Positions 49,791 to 63,810 of a DNA stretch of 64,000 nt are shown here, one piece after another (within the stretch, counting starts at the first letter, position 1; each line of letters opens with the position of its first letter). Location of the stretch: positions 12,472,531-12,536,530 of the forward strand of contig NC_134422.1 in assembly GCF_030867145.1 (NCBI RefSeq). The letters run 5' to 3'. The translations under genes were made by a program, and so were the position numbers. This stretch comes from Opisthocomus hoazin (taxonomy: Eukaryota > Chordata > Aves > Opisthocomiformes > Opisthocomidae). The notes below the pieces were generated by a model. That model saw only the letters and a program-made list of their open reading frames with translations, made no database searches and was not told the origin of the DNA.

Positions 49791-52700
49791 CTCCAAGCTC
49801 AGACAAAACGATTGGAACAATCTCTTCTAACTTTGAACAAAGTGAAAGTTCTCAGTTGCCAGTTTGAATTCAGTTCAAACTTCCAGTTTGTGGTCCAGTT
49901 TACCATCTATCTGAAGACCTATTAAGAAGCTAATTAGTGTTGTCTTATTTTTGGAGGACAGATATCTGTTAGAAAGACTCCTGATAACTGGTGCCAAGGG
50001 AAAGCCTCAATAGAGCCTACATGACTTTGCTAGTTAACTTCTTTATTGTTGCCATATTGCTTTAACTCCTGAGTTACAGCAGGCTGTCTTCCCGTAAATC
50101 ACGTTGAAAGAGTCATAAGCTAAATGAAGACTGAATCTCTATTTTTACTGTAGCACAGGTAAGCCGGGGAAAAACTGGGGTGTACAGCAAGCTGTAGAGC
50201 ACGGGACAGGGACAAATTTTTGAGCTTTAATCCCCCTTCTGCAGTTTCCGAGAACTCACTTCGCTCAAAAATGGTATAAGTGAGTGAGCACAAGTGTGTG
50301 TGTGGCTGCCCAGAACACACTCCGGTGTGAGATTTGTGTAGAAGCAGCAAGGGAAGCTTGTGTTGGTTTCTTGTGTGAAACAGAAACTTAGGGAAAATTC
50401 AAGCTTAATGAGGGTGATTTGGGTTATTTTGTCCACTGTAGCTGTGACCTTTAAAAACAAGAACAGTAATTTGACTGGAGAGAGCCACAAAGAGCAGCTG
50501 GGTAGTATTATTGTTAGGTGTGTCAGCCACAGGAAGGCCTGCTGTCTCTTTCTGTCAGGGCTATGGGAAAATTGGCAATCTTTTAAAATGCCTCACTTCT
50601 CAGCTCATACTCAAATTGAAACACAAAAGAAGAATAAGCTCTCTTTATCCTCAGTCTGTCTGAGGAGTCAGCTACTGATAATGAAAACATGCATGGTATT
50701 GCACAAGGAAAACAACGTATTTAAGGAGTAATTTACGATCTTTTAAAGAGACTTGCCACTGTATTGGTTACAGGTAAGCCTATATAACATCTAATTAAGA
50801 ATGTATTGATCTGAGTTTGAGAGAAAAAGCTGAAAAGGTATCTGGTTGTATTGAGCAAAATTTTCAAGAGTAATAGCACAGTATTTCCACCGAGTGAAAA
50901 ATTGGCCTGTGCTAGTACTTTTCATGTAAACACATTCTTTTTTTGAAGTAACCTTATTTCACCAGACTGCGTTTATTCCAAAATACACAAATCATCCTGG
51001 GTGAAAGCTATAAACTTTATCTTACTTGTTTGATTAGAAATAACTTTTGTGTCTCTCAGACCCATAGAAATTTAGTAGTCTGGTGACTGGTACAGTGGAG
51101 AAGAATTCAGGCTTATAGATTGAAGTTACCAATATGCATGGAAGATGAATGCATCTGTTTTCTTGGACATTCTAGGGAACAGATCATCTTCAGGGAGATG
51201 GTAATTTTTTTTATGTATGCTGTCAGTCTCTACACCTCACTCTTCTTGCAGACTTTTTGTATGTCTCTTGGAAATATCTAGAAGGAAGGGGTCATACAGC
51301 ATGCTTTTAAATAGAGTTTTTTACTTCATACCTGTGTTCATAAGGCTCAAGTATACAACCAGTAACCCCGAAAATTTTGCTAAGTCCCATTTTAGGAGAC
51401 GGATGCCCATAGTTTGAAGTTCTGTGCTAGATGCATCTTAGGGTGAATTTTATTCCCTATGATGAGCTATCCTAAGCCTAACACCACCAGGCTTGACTGA
51501 AGAGAACAGTGGTTATTCTGTGTTGGTTTTCTTAGCATACTAATCTGTTGTCTAACGCTTTTACCTTCTCTCTATGCAGACTGCTCAGTGATGTATAGAT
51601 GATACAGATGTATAGAGGTCTGTTTCTGGCCAAGGTGCTTACTTTCTTACCACACAAGTTGTCTCATTTGTATTTGTGCTATTTTCTCTATTTTTTTCTG
51701 TAGAGCTCTAGGTGTAGCAGTTTTGCATCTAACTGGAGTTAGCTATTACAAAGCAAGAGAGGAAGCTGTATTGTATCTGTCTGTCTTCTCTACCTGTTAG
51801 TGATGAATGGGGCATGATACTGCAATACACTAATCCCAAGTCTCAGCATATTAATGAGGTTCTAAAACCACTCTAGGTTTGAGCTAGGGGCAAAGAGAGT
51901 GGCTGAAGCACAGAGGTTCAGCAATGGCACATTTTCTGTGGATATGGCAATGCACTGTTCACTTGGGATGTTTTGGAATTTAGGACAAGGAGGGAGGAGA
52001 GGTTATTCTATGGGCAGGCTGGCTGTTAGAAGTGGGAAACACTTTCGCTTGCACAGTTTTTCTTCACAGAAGAATTAAAATTTTTTTTGTGGGGAACCCA
52101 GTGTACAAGGGAACATTTTTCTAGTTATTGAAAATCTCACGGGGACTAGCAGGGGTTCAGGTTTGTTTCTTTACAGGGAGTGGTGTATATTTTTACCATA
52201 CATAGCATAGCTCTGATTAATTTAAATCTTGATTAAAGGAAAGCTCTCTGTTTTCTGTGTGATTGGACTTTCCTTCCCTGTCTCCTCCCCAATCCAAAGA
52301 TCCCTACAGGGCAGTAAAAAGAATATGGGCTCCCTTTAAGAGGCTACATTAAAGGAACTATACCTCTTAAAAAAAAACCCTGATGATAGTCATGTAACCC
52401 TTCCAGTCCCCTCTTGTGACTGTCTGCTTCTCAAGTGGATTCAGAAATCCCCAAAGAATTTTAAACAAACAAGATTATGTCATGTAGTCAGTAAAAGGAG
52501 GGGCAATGAACTATTATGAGCGTTAAACATGAAAATTCTAGTCTAAAGAATTTTTGCAAATTATGGTCTTATCAGTTTTTAAACTACTGAAAGGTCTGAG
52601 GTTCTTTTTCTTCCTTTTAAGATTAAAAGTTTAATCTGGTATAGCCTTCTTCTAGGTAAAGGAATATCAAGAACTGCATTTTCAATTACTGTATTTTCCA

Positions 52701-55700
52701 CTGTTCATGTGTCTGGACCTCTGAATAACATCTGTACAAAACTGTTGAAGGCAGTAACCCCATTCCTGTAAATTCATTAAGTGAGTAAGGTATGGATCCT
52801 GAGTCCTTTAAAGCGCTGTGAAATTAGCTTGCAATGAATTTCGATTTTCCTGATTATTGGCTGATGTCATTACAGGCATAGAAAAAGAATATGAATATAA
52901 ATGGAGCAGCCAAAATTCACAAGAGCAGATGTTAATTTTTTTCGTTTGGTTTAGAGGTTAATTCCAGAGAAGTAAGTATATTTTTCCAGTATTTAAAGCC
53001 ATTAGGTTTTTATTTAATATTGTCTTTTTCCAAGTCTTGACACTAGTGAAAGGTCAGGAGCTGACAAAAATTAGTCATAAGCAGGTATTGCTTAATCTAT
53101 TTTCTCTGCTTGTTGATGCTGTGGTACTTCCACTACAGAGCCAATTTCTTGATGAACCCCGTAGGATTAAATGCAGATATTTTGATCCTCCAACAGCTGT
53201 AAAATCCAGATTTCTTTGTGGTTTCACATGTCCAGTTTGCACTACAGTGATAAATATGCTTTTTCAGCAAGAAAGAAAATAGCAATTACACTGAGAGAAG
53301 GCAAGTCAAGATAGCTCCTGTTGTTCTGAAGAAACTCAGTGGTTCAAGTTACATATCTCCTTTTCTGTCTCTACCGAGTAGAAGTGTATAATGTGCCAAG
53401 AACAGTCAATAATTTTTCGTTCTTTTAAGGAAAGAGGTGCTTTGGTGCAGGGCTGTCAACAGTGGCTTGACTGGGTCTTGTGGTTGTGTTTTTTCCTCTT
53501 TGTTTTTTCATCTTTATTCCTGTGGGGTGGGGGTTTAAAGGCATACACAACTCTTCACCACTAATTGTCTTGTATGCATGGCCCCTCGTCAAGAGAGGAA
53601 GCTGGTTCCAGGTGTAGTCAGGGTGCTGACAGTGGTAGACACCTACAGCTTAAGCACAGTAAGGTGCCACCACTGTCTTTGCCAGTTACCAAAAGACTAT
53701 ATGAGTCTTCAATACTGAAAATATACCGGTTTCCAGAATGTTAATGCAGTACCTTTATTAGTATAAAATTTACCTGTGTATTTTTGGGGTGTTATTGGAT
53801 GTGTTATTTTTTTATATCCTTTATCAGTGATTGAGATTTGCCATGGACTTTCTCTGAAGCAGTGGATTTGCAGGCAGAACTAGGGTGTCTAGTGGAATCA
53901 ATCCAGTTCAGAAAGTTGGATTGAGCCTGGCAGTTAAACTATTTGTTAGGATGAAAAATTAATACTCTGAAGCTGATTTTGATTATTCTCCTTTAGAACA
54001 GTGGAAGGCATTCATATGTGCTGCTTTTCCTTGTTGGTTTGTGCTAGTAACCTCTGTGAAATAAATTGTAACAATTAAATTAAAATCTGGCTTTTAATAC
54101 TCCAGAGTTGAATGTACTGCACGTGGCTCAGCTCAAGAGAAGCCACTATGTCATGGCTAATTCTGTGCTCAATGGGGTCAGAATGAAAAATCACACTACA
54201 GAAAGATGATTGCAGAAGATGCATTATGAGGAAAACTGCTTGTCCTGGGAAGAGTTTACAGCTGTAAATCTATTTCACTTTTTAAATTTCTTACTCAAAT
54301 TCCCTTAAAGAAAACGTTGGTCTTTTAAGCACGTTAGTTTAGAATACTACATATTTAGTAGTACAAACAAGTTGTATGTTCTCTTTATAGATGCCTAAGT
54401 GTGTCTCCAAAGTGTTTGGAAAACACTAGAATCCTTTTCTGGTTAAATAATTTTTGATTGCTGAGCCTCTGCTGTAACGGTAAGCATATGGCCAAAGTTA
54501 TGATGTTCTTTGTTGCTGGAAGACATGTTTCCTTATAAAACATAACTACTGAAGTGACCCGTGAGAGCAGAAAAGGAAATAGGAAGAGAAGAAAAGATAA
54601 ACCCAAATAATATGCAAGCACAGGCTTCCATAAGCTCTTTGGGTTGGAGAGTTCAATTTAACAGATGTCTTTCTGCAAGAGGCATCATAAAGGATTTTTT
54701 TTCCTAATGCTGTAACTAACAACAGATTTGCATTGTTATTTATTATATTTATTTGTAAATAATGCAAAGCAGTTTCACCCTGTGGATGAACTGAGTAGCT
54801 TGGAGCAGACATCTCACTTAGCTGTGTTTATGTGTTTAAATTTTATTGGATTCCTGTTCCTGAGCCTTAAACCTGTCAGCAGTGCCCCCACTCTGTGTTA
54901 CAGTGGTGCTTTTCATGCCTGTAAATTCAGAATCAATCACTGCCATTAAAGCATTTGCTTTCCACAATGTTTGCTTAACACAAATGCAAAAACATTGCAA
55001 AGGGTTCAGTTCTGTCAGATGCCAATAATATCGTACCTGAAGACTTCACAGGACTATGTTTCTTTGGACTGAAAGCTGTACTAAGATTTTTGTATCCTTG
55101 GTCCATGGCTGTTGTTTCATTTTTTTCTCCATCTAGGTGTGCATACTTAATATTACGTATCTAAACAGACTCACTAAATTCATAAAGATCTTTATGTATG
55201 TGCAAGGCTGTGCAGCAAGCAACAAAGCTTTCAACAAAGCCCTTAAAACAAGGGACTGGCATTAACTGGGATTAGCACTTCGGGAAAAATGGCTGGTATT
55301 TTCAAATCAGAGGGCACATTGGTGTGTTTTGCATGGTTTGCATTTGTCTTTTCTGTTTGTTTAACATTAACAAAACAATCCCACTGATTTTCTTTTTCTT
55401 CCATAATTTAAAATTATTAAAAAGAAAATATACAGTAGCTTACACTTCAAAATGAACTTGGTGGTATTCAAAGAATGGGGAAAGAAGTACTTTTGTAACA
55501 GCACAGACGACTTGAAGAGGCCAGAAACCCATAAGTGGTCATCTATTTTTCATCATTCACTTTTTTTCCTGAAGTGATATGTCTGTGTGAGAGGTTTGTT
55601 GTTAGTTTATTTTGCACACCGAGAATCCTGATCTTGTTGGAACAGTAAGGACAGCTAACAGTTATTTAAATGACTTGTAAGTTTTTTGCCTCTAACAGAC

Positions 55701-57680
55701 CATTTGGGGCTCTGGTGATTTGAGTCTTCCATGCAGAAGATACAGTAGCTCTGTATAATAGGGGTTAAAATATAGGCAGCGCTTCAGTCTAAAGAAGTAG
55801 TAGTTAAAATACACATAGCATGGGGAAATCTGGCAAAAAGAAAGCCCACAAAAATCCTTTTCTACTCTCTGAGAGATTTATAAGGTACCACAGGACCTTC
55901 CCAAAGTAAATTTAAAATATCTTTAAAATGCCGCAAGGCATCAGGAAAATTACGACTAGCACTTTTTAAGACTTAGGGCAGAAAGACAAAGAACTTAAAC
56001 ATTTGAGAACAACAAAATCCAAATCCTCTAGTCCTCCAAATCAATTTCTATTTTAAAAACAAAAAAAGCACACTTAAGGAGGAGTGTTTCATCAAATACT
56101 CTTCCAACAATCCCCAGTTATTGCAAGAATACTTTCCATTTTTCTGGATGGATGTCTCACAAGAACCTGAAAGAGCATAACTGATGAAGTTTGCCAAAAG
56201 GTATGATCAAAAGTCTGTTAAATCAGGGGAACTTTCCCATTCAGTTCAGCAGAACTTCAACTCAGTGTATTAACCCCATTTTAAGTTGAGGCATGTTAAA
56301 TACTAAAGCTAAGTATGAAGTTATTCATTACATGACCAGTTCTGACTACTTGCTCTAAACTTGAAGCTTTTGGCAGTGTCAGGTGTTCCTTAACAAAATT
56401 AAGGCCTGGTGGATAATTAAAAAAATTTAATATACCAGCCTTCAGGTGATCTGTCTTTCTACAAGAATGTAGAGAACAACTCAGGACCTAATACTGTGAA
56501 AACTTACTGTCATGATTAGTTTAATTCAGAAATGTAATCATATTGAACTTGGCTAAACTCTTTCTGTGCAAGCTTCGATGTTCTTTACTGTTATGGACAA
56601 AGGCTTATTTATGAGAGAGTCTCCGACAAACCTTAGCAGGCTGAGGAGGTGATGACCAGGACTGCCAGAGAAGTGGCTTGTGGATGAGATTTGACTTCGA
56701 TTCTTTCCAGCTACTGAGTCATTCATTTCCCCCTCAAATATGAGAATATTTGGTTGCCTTTTGACCGTTAAGGATTTGGCATCATCTAGCTCTGCTGTGT
56801 CAGAAAGCTGGGCAGCCATTTGGAAAACACGGTTAGAGGTCCAGAGTCTTCACTTGAGCTTTGATACCTGTTGTCTGTCTTGTAGCAGTGCAATGTAGTT
56901 GGGCATGAAACCATAAGCACTTAGGTCACTACAGCAAGTAGAAAACACTGAAGCATATCTGCTGCAAGACAGGCTACTATCAAAAATTCATATTTTATGC
57001 AACTATATAGAAAGCCTGTCTTCTCTAATGTTCTTTCTGAGGAGCAAGCATCACAAGATCATCTGTCAGTGAGTCCACATGTGACATCTTACATTATATC
57101 AGTGGCAAGCAAAGCAAAGAATAAAAGCTATGACATAGCCACGTGGTAATCCTCAGTCTTTTGGCAGCGTGTCACTTCAAGACTAGCAGTCTCAACTTCT
57201 ACTTTGTATAAAAATAAAGTGGGTAATCACTGATGCCCTAAATCTCCTTAGTATTCCAACTGGATAGTCTTTTACTGTGTCTTAATAATTTAATATCGTA
57301 GGTAGCACTTGCTATCTATAAGGGAGTTATTTTCTTGCCTAGAACGTTTTCCTGTGATTTCCTCTCCACCCTCTCCCCCCCATATATGTAGAAGAATATA
57401 AGTCAACCAACAGTAAAAAACAAAACCAAAATAAAAGAACAGTTGTTTTCCATATTGTCTATCCTTATTCTAGTTTGGAAAAGCATTATTTGGAGAATCT
57501 TTAGGCAGTGAATTTCTTTTTCTTTTTTTTCTTCTGCACTACCAGATAAGAAAGATTACCCCCCGCCGGACAGAAAACTAACTGCTAGCATAAGAACATA
57601 CAATAATGAGTAATTGAAGATTTTCTTATGTGCTAGTGGAGAAACTTTCTGGAAAAAAGTTGCTCTGAATCTTGATTTAT
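49791..57680. other. AT-rich stretch, no gene recognised
   Basis: No supported gene or repeat. Donor-like CAG/GTAAGC words occur at about 50,159 and 50,773, with no coding frame leading into them. A minus-strand frame of 88 codons (56,819-56,553, begins MAAQLSDTAELDDAKS) has a mixed, protein-like composition but no recognisable motif. Confidence 0.55.
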
Positions 57681-57702
57681 TTTTTTTTTAATTAAAAAAA
57701 AA
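57681..57702. repeat. 22-bp perfect A/T palindrome
   Basis: Nine T, then AATT, then nine A form a perfect palindrome. Such tracts can form a hairpin and favour replication slippage. No function can be read from it. Confidence 0.75.
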
Positions 57703-60700
57703 GTTTAAATCAGCTACTGTTTCTAGTTTAGTTCATAACTGCTTCTGGATAATGCCAAATACATATGCTGGATCTGGGAAGGCTTTTTTAAACAGCTTAA
57801 ACCAAAGATTTGCTCTCGTGTGGCAAGTGCTCTTGGTCAAATAAACGCTTACTCAGCAGTCTTGTCTGGTCTCTTCAGAGACCTATCTGTTAGCTGTCAG
57901 TCACTACAATGATGTTCTGGTGCTCTTGTCTTATCTCTTCAAAGTCACGCGAAGAGTGACTATCACTAGTGGTGCTTCATATAGAAAGTATCTAAGCTTA
58001 CAAAGCAGAAGGGTGGAGGTGCATTTGGCACCTTTTCATAACAGCGTCTTGAAGATTTGAGGTTGGTGCATGAAAATCCAGTGTTGCTGTAGTTCCTGTC
58101 TCCTTTCGATGTGAGAAGAGATAGCCCTGCTGCTCCCCTGACATCTGTTACTGTCCTGTGCTGCCCTGAGGCAATGGAGTATTGCTGAGTGTTGATATTT
58201 CCATTATTTCCTTTTTGCTTCTAAATCCCTTTGATCATTGGGTCCACATGGTTGAATGCAAGTGGAATTAATATCACTTTAAACCTTCAGGCTCGTTCAA
58301 TTTAGCATGTCTCTTCCTTCATATGCATTCAGTATTAGAGCCTCCTGTTGAACTGAAAACAAATACAGTGCATTTGTCTGCTTAATTCATTTTACAAGCT
58401 TCTTATGCTGCTGTGTCCCAGCTAACATATGTTAAAAAAACTAACAGAAGGCTAGCTTCATTTTTATGTGGCTTTGTGTGGCACAGGAGTAAAGCAGTCA
58501 CTTGCTGAACTGGACCAGTAGTTTTTCAGCAGAAAAATTATTATTGTGACTAGAGCAGTAAGAATCTCTGCAGCTTTACCCATACAGGCTCAGCATAGAT
58601 CTGTTTTATCCTGTTTCTGCTTGATGTGGATTTGCATTAAGCTTGGGTTTCAAATTCAAAGAAAAGCCAATACTGGAAGGAAAAACTTGCTGTGATTAGG
58701 GATGGCAGTGGTAACTGAAATGCTTGCCAACCTCAGGAAATTGGCCTAAGTTTTAGACTTACAAGAAACCATTTCAAATTGGGCAATTTTCTCCTTTGTT
58801 CAAGTTTTGCTTAAAGTATTTGCAATTGTAAACCTGTAAAAATTCATCTACTTTGTATTTTCTCCCAGATTCAAGCATAGCACCTATAAATCCAGATAGT
58901 GTCTGTCTTTTCCAGCACAGGAGCACTTGCTTCTTTGTAGTAAGTGGTTAATAATTCTTTCAGATATCTCATGGGCTTAGATAATGGTGCTGGGAAAAGC
59001 TGCTTTTGTCAAACCAACAAACCAATTCTTATTTGGAATTCTGCTGCATTCTGTCATTTATTCTTGCTATTATTCCCCATCAGAAATTTAAAAACACATA
59101 ATAGGGCAGCAGCAAGTCTTTTTGGTGTCTGTCCTGATTGTAGGAATTGCCCTTGCTGTTATTTCTTTTTTCTTTTTTTTCTGGCTCCTTAAGAAGGGAA
59201 TTATTTTTCTCTTTGTGTTCATGACTATGTGTTAAAAATACTGGTGCTTTGATGAACATACTGTGTAATGTCATCTTATACGATTCTAGCAAAGCTGTTT
59301 TCTTTGTCCCTTGTTGGATGAATCATTCACATGTATGCTGTAGAACCACACATAAGCAACAATGCTGCCTCTGATCACTTGGACTGAAATGTCCTCAAAA
59401 CAAAACTGCATCTGGCCACACACTTTAGAACTTCAGAGTGGATTGTGATATTTGCTTTAATGACAAAGCATAAAGCTGCAATGGGCACCTCATGACAACC
59501 TGCATAATTTCTATAATCTATTTTATAGCAAATCTGTATTTCTGAATGTCTGAACAGCTGTTTGCTAACGGCTGCTTATGTAGAATTTTTTTGGCTGGCA
59601 TTCCTGGTCATACAAAGTTGATGTGAATGGCACTTACTGTGCAAATAGTAAAGATGATCGAAAACCAAAGGCTCGTGCCCTACTGATTTCTTGCATCATC
59701 ATTCCGATCCAGAGTTATGAAGTATACTTTAAAAAAAAAAAAAAAAACAACAAAACAAATCTCATAGCCATCTCTGAGATGAATAACATTCTTGTACCAA
59801 CTGGGAGATGCACGGAGAGAATGGAGGGGCAGGAAAAGATCATGAACTGAGAGGGAATCAAGATCAGAAACAGAATCTGGAAGTTTGGGCTCCCTGTCCT
59901 CCCTTCAAATTATAGATCTCGTGTGGAATTTGTCTGGATTACTCTGTTTAAAGATTATCTATTAAAGCAATGAAAAAGATGCTTTCAAATATCTGCATTA
60001 CTCAAAAACAGGGCCATGCTATTTAATCTAAACAAGAAAACTCTTGCTTGCTACTCTACCTCTGGTTTCAGATAACAGCCTCATACTTGGAATGACAGGG
60101 TTGCCTCAGAGGCAGAAATCGTCCATTGTCCTGTACCTCACCAGGCAGATTCCTGGAGGCTGGTTTTTCCTGCCAGATAAGAAATGGAATAAATAATACA
60201 GGGTCATTGTGATTGCAGATTTCAGAGAACTGTAGTTCATGATTAATGGGTTTACACTGAGCTGCCAAAACTTTCAGAAAGATGTGCTACCAGATCTCTA
60301 GCCAGTGTAAGCTAGTTCACTTTTGTGACCCTATGAAAATAGACTGATTAAAAAACAGCTTAAAACTTAACTCCTTACCTTAAGACATTCCTCTCCCTTA
60401 TGGAAACATCATAATAGTAATCATAAAAGCATTATTTACCTGTGCTTGTCCGGCCTTACTTAAGTAGTCTGGTGCATCATAAGCCATGCATTTATTGTTT
60501 CAGTCATCAGTAATAGTGTCTGTAGAATACATCACTGTACTCTCATACAGCTAAAATGCATCCAACAATGATGCCATTGGAACATTTTGTCATTGTTGTG
60601 GGGGGACAGAGGAGGCAGGAAGAAGCAGTAGATCATCTCAGCAGTCACCTTAGGAATTAAGGTATTGAGCAAAAAAAACTTCTAAACTGAAAATAAGCAC

Positions 60701-63700
60701 TCACACCCTCAGAAAAACCACAACCAAAACAAAACCTCAGGAAGCAGGAGATGAGCCTTTCAACAGAGTTCAGTAGATTGAATACTGCCATGAAGAAATA
60801 CAGGGGAAGAAAAAGATGGTAAACATGTGATTTGACAAGTTCCAAGTTCCCTTCACATTCTGCTGTTTAAGAGACGAGGAAAGACAACATTTCAGAAATC
60901 CATGGACAGCAATAGAATTGGGCCCTGCTTCTTAGACAGACTCGCTGCATGTCTTCACTATCTTCACTAGTCATTCAGAGCTCAGGTTTGAAGCCAACAT
61001 GGCAAAGATTCATGGGAGAGGTCTAGCTGATGGATGGGAAAAAAACCAAAAAACAAACAGAAAAAAAACCCAACAAACAAACTCCCAAACCAAAAAACAA
61101 AGTCTAAAAGCTAACACAGCTGTGGCTTCACTGTAGTAGGTGTCAATGCGATACTGTGAACAAATTAGCTAAGCAGCAGCACAGGGTAATGCATGATTCA
61201 ATTAACAAGTAAATATTTCGCTGTAAATACTTGTTTTAGCTGGGGAGCATGGAGACCTGTTGGCAGGGAAGGGATCCATGGCCACTGGGAATAGCAGTGC
61301 AGTGACTGCGGTTATGGGAATACTAGGAACAGTGTTTGAGGCATAGAAGAAGGCCTCCTGTGTTGTAACCTGTAACACGTGACATCCTGATGCTGTTTGT
61401 CTGAGCCTGTGTGGCAATGCACTTCTGAGGCTGGGTGACACGAACTCTGATGCTGTGGCATAGCAGGAATTCCGCTATAGACCTTGCTATGCAAAAAGGT
61501 CTTTGTGCTTTTACTGCCGCCTTAGCTTCCTGTGCTGTGGATCCTGGAGGTAGATACTGAGGGTTTAGGATTTGCTGATACTTGTCAAAACAATGCTATA
61601 TTGATTTGGAGTTGTTTAGTGATACGCGTATCTAGTCTATATATACATATAATCTTATTTTTAATAATTGCCTTATCTTTATCTCTTTGTCTTCACAGCT
61701 AGATTCCTCAGAAACTATACATGATGTTAAAAAAAAATCCTCATTCTGATGCCTTTAGATGTAATTTAGTTCTATTTTTTTTTTCCTTGAAATAGTTGGG
61801 TACTGAAGTGCTTGGTTTCTGTTCATGAATGTTTGTGCTCACAAAATTTTTTCAATGATCACTTATTTTCCATGTGATTTTGGAGGTATCTTTTTAAAAC
61901 TGAAGCCTAAGCATTCCATGATCAGCAGACTTGGATATGTACCACAAGCTTCAAATATTCCAGGAATTTCCTCAGCAAGACCAATGAACTTTCTTTTTGT
62001 GTACCTTTGCACTTTTCAGTGCAATGGTTTCTACTCCCTATTTACTGGTTCTGGATATAGATTATCCTTATAATTGTCTTGTATTGGAAAAACACAGTTT
62101 TACTAATCTCCATGAGAAAAGGAAATCTTGTGCAACTGGCCAGACCTCCTTTTGCTAGAATTATGTCTATGCTATATCTGTGGGTTCACTAGGAAAAGCA
62201 GTTTTCTGTCCTTCTCTCTTACCCCCTCAGTGCTTATTTCTAGATTGGTGGAACGGAGATTATTTGTCTAAAAGGGGAGTTTTTGTGGTTTGCAGAACTC
62301 TCATTCCAATTTGACACTTCCTGTGACAGTTTCATGGATTGACTTTGTGGTTGTTCCTGGTCTAGGAAAAGAGACTCTGCTTAAGGGGAAAATGGTATGG
62401 ATTTTACTGCTATTTTCTCAAACCCCCTCCCCAAGCACTACAATATTCTTTGAACTTTTTAATCCCATTGATACTAATCAAAGATCAGGTTTAATGTTTC
62501 TTTTCCTATTTCTAAGTTAATTAAGAACCTTTTGTTCACAGACACCTTCTAGAACTGAGGCATACTGTTGCTTTTTTTGATACCTGATACCCCAAGTCAT
62601 ATCTGGCTTAGACCTTCTCTGCAGAGTTTAAAATTGCCCCGAGTCCTAAACTGGTTTTCAGGGCCTGCAGAGCTCTGTATCGAGTGCACAGAAGTCTCCT
62701 GGCAAGTGCTTGCAAATGAAGAGCTTGCTTTGGGACCTAGTTCCCTGTTCAGGTCTCCCTGAAGTTACTGGCGGTCTTTCTGCTGAATTAAGTAAAATCG
62801 AAGTAAGACAACATTGTTTTCTCTGTTGCTCACCTCAGATATACTACTCATGGAATAAAATGTGTGACCAGGCACAAAACAGAGAAACTGGCTGGGTTCT
62901 GTCCTCTGTCCTTCATGGCTGAAATTGGTTGTCAGAATAAAGTCGACAGAGATCAAATTTTAATCTCAATTAAGACTTCAGTACACTGGTCTGTTAAAAA
63001 GTATCTCAATGTGGTGGTGGTGAGCTAATTTAAGGAGAGGAGAGGGATGATTCTCCTAATCTGTCATTGAAAAAAAGAGATCTCTGGTAGAAACTCCATG
63101 CAAAAGGAGCTGAAAATAAAATGGAGAAAACATGAAAAATTTTTGTATACGTAAGAGATATGTAAAAGAGGTAATGGCATGTGAAGTGTCAGCAGCATTT
63201 GAAGAACTAGCTCTTTTCATGTGTGTTTTTTTTGAAATCTTCTTTAATGCTTTATCTTAGAAAAGTGAAGAATACATTTCTCTGTTTCTGATATCAACGC
63301 TGCAAATTTTTATTCACATCTGTGTAAACACTTGGATAATTGGCGCCTTTCTGACCTGCTCACTTTCAGTATTGTCATCCAGAGCGGTTTTTGGGTTCTC
63401 ATATAAAGGAGAATTGCCCTAGACTGCAACTAGACAGATTGAGTGAGGCACTTGAGTGGGGAGAAATATAAAACACTTTGCAAACAACAAAGCTTAAAAA
63501 ATGAGGAGAGGGCGCGGGGAAGAATGACTCTTCAACAACCGCCTTTGTGGGTGAAAGTCAGTCAAAAGAGGTTTGTGAGAACCTCAGTCATTCTCAGATT
63601 ATTTGTCTGCTCTTATATGAGGGGGGGAAAAATTCAAAGAAAATCTCCTGAAGTTTGTTCAGTTAAAGCTGTAGAATTCATCAGTGGAGATGTTGCAATT

Positions 63701-63810
63701 CTCAGCCATATTGCCAGTACAGCTGAGTATTGGTTGGCCTTTGACAGCCTTCATCATATGTTCTTAGTTATATTTTTTCTGCCTGTGTGACCGTACTCTT
63801 CTCCGCTCCT
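57703..63810. other. AT-rich stretch, no gene recognised
   Basis: No supported gene. A 17-A tract lies at 59,731-59,747. An A/C-rich low-complexity stretch (AAACA/CCAAAA words) at 61,039-61,101 is the only longer simple-sequence run. ORFs are short and unremarkable. Confidence 0.55.
61039..61101 (+). repeat. A/C-rich low-complexity tract
   Basis: About 60 bp consist almost entirely of A and C, in CAAAC and CCAAAAAA words with few other bases. It might be a decayed A-rich tail or simple repeat. No element upstream was recognised. Confidence 0.6.

Noticed and set aside
56553..56819. Minus-strand 88-codon ORF with protein-like composition
   Set aside because: No recognisable motif, no flanking exon signals noted, and a length compatible with chance.
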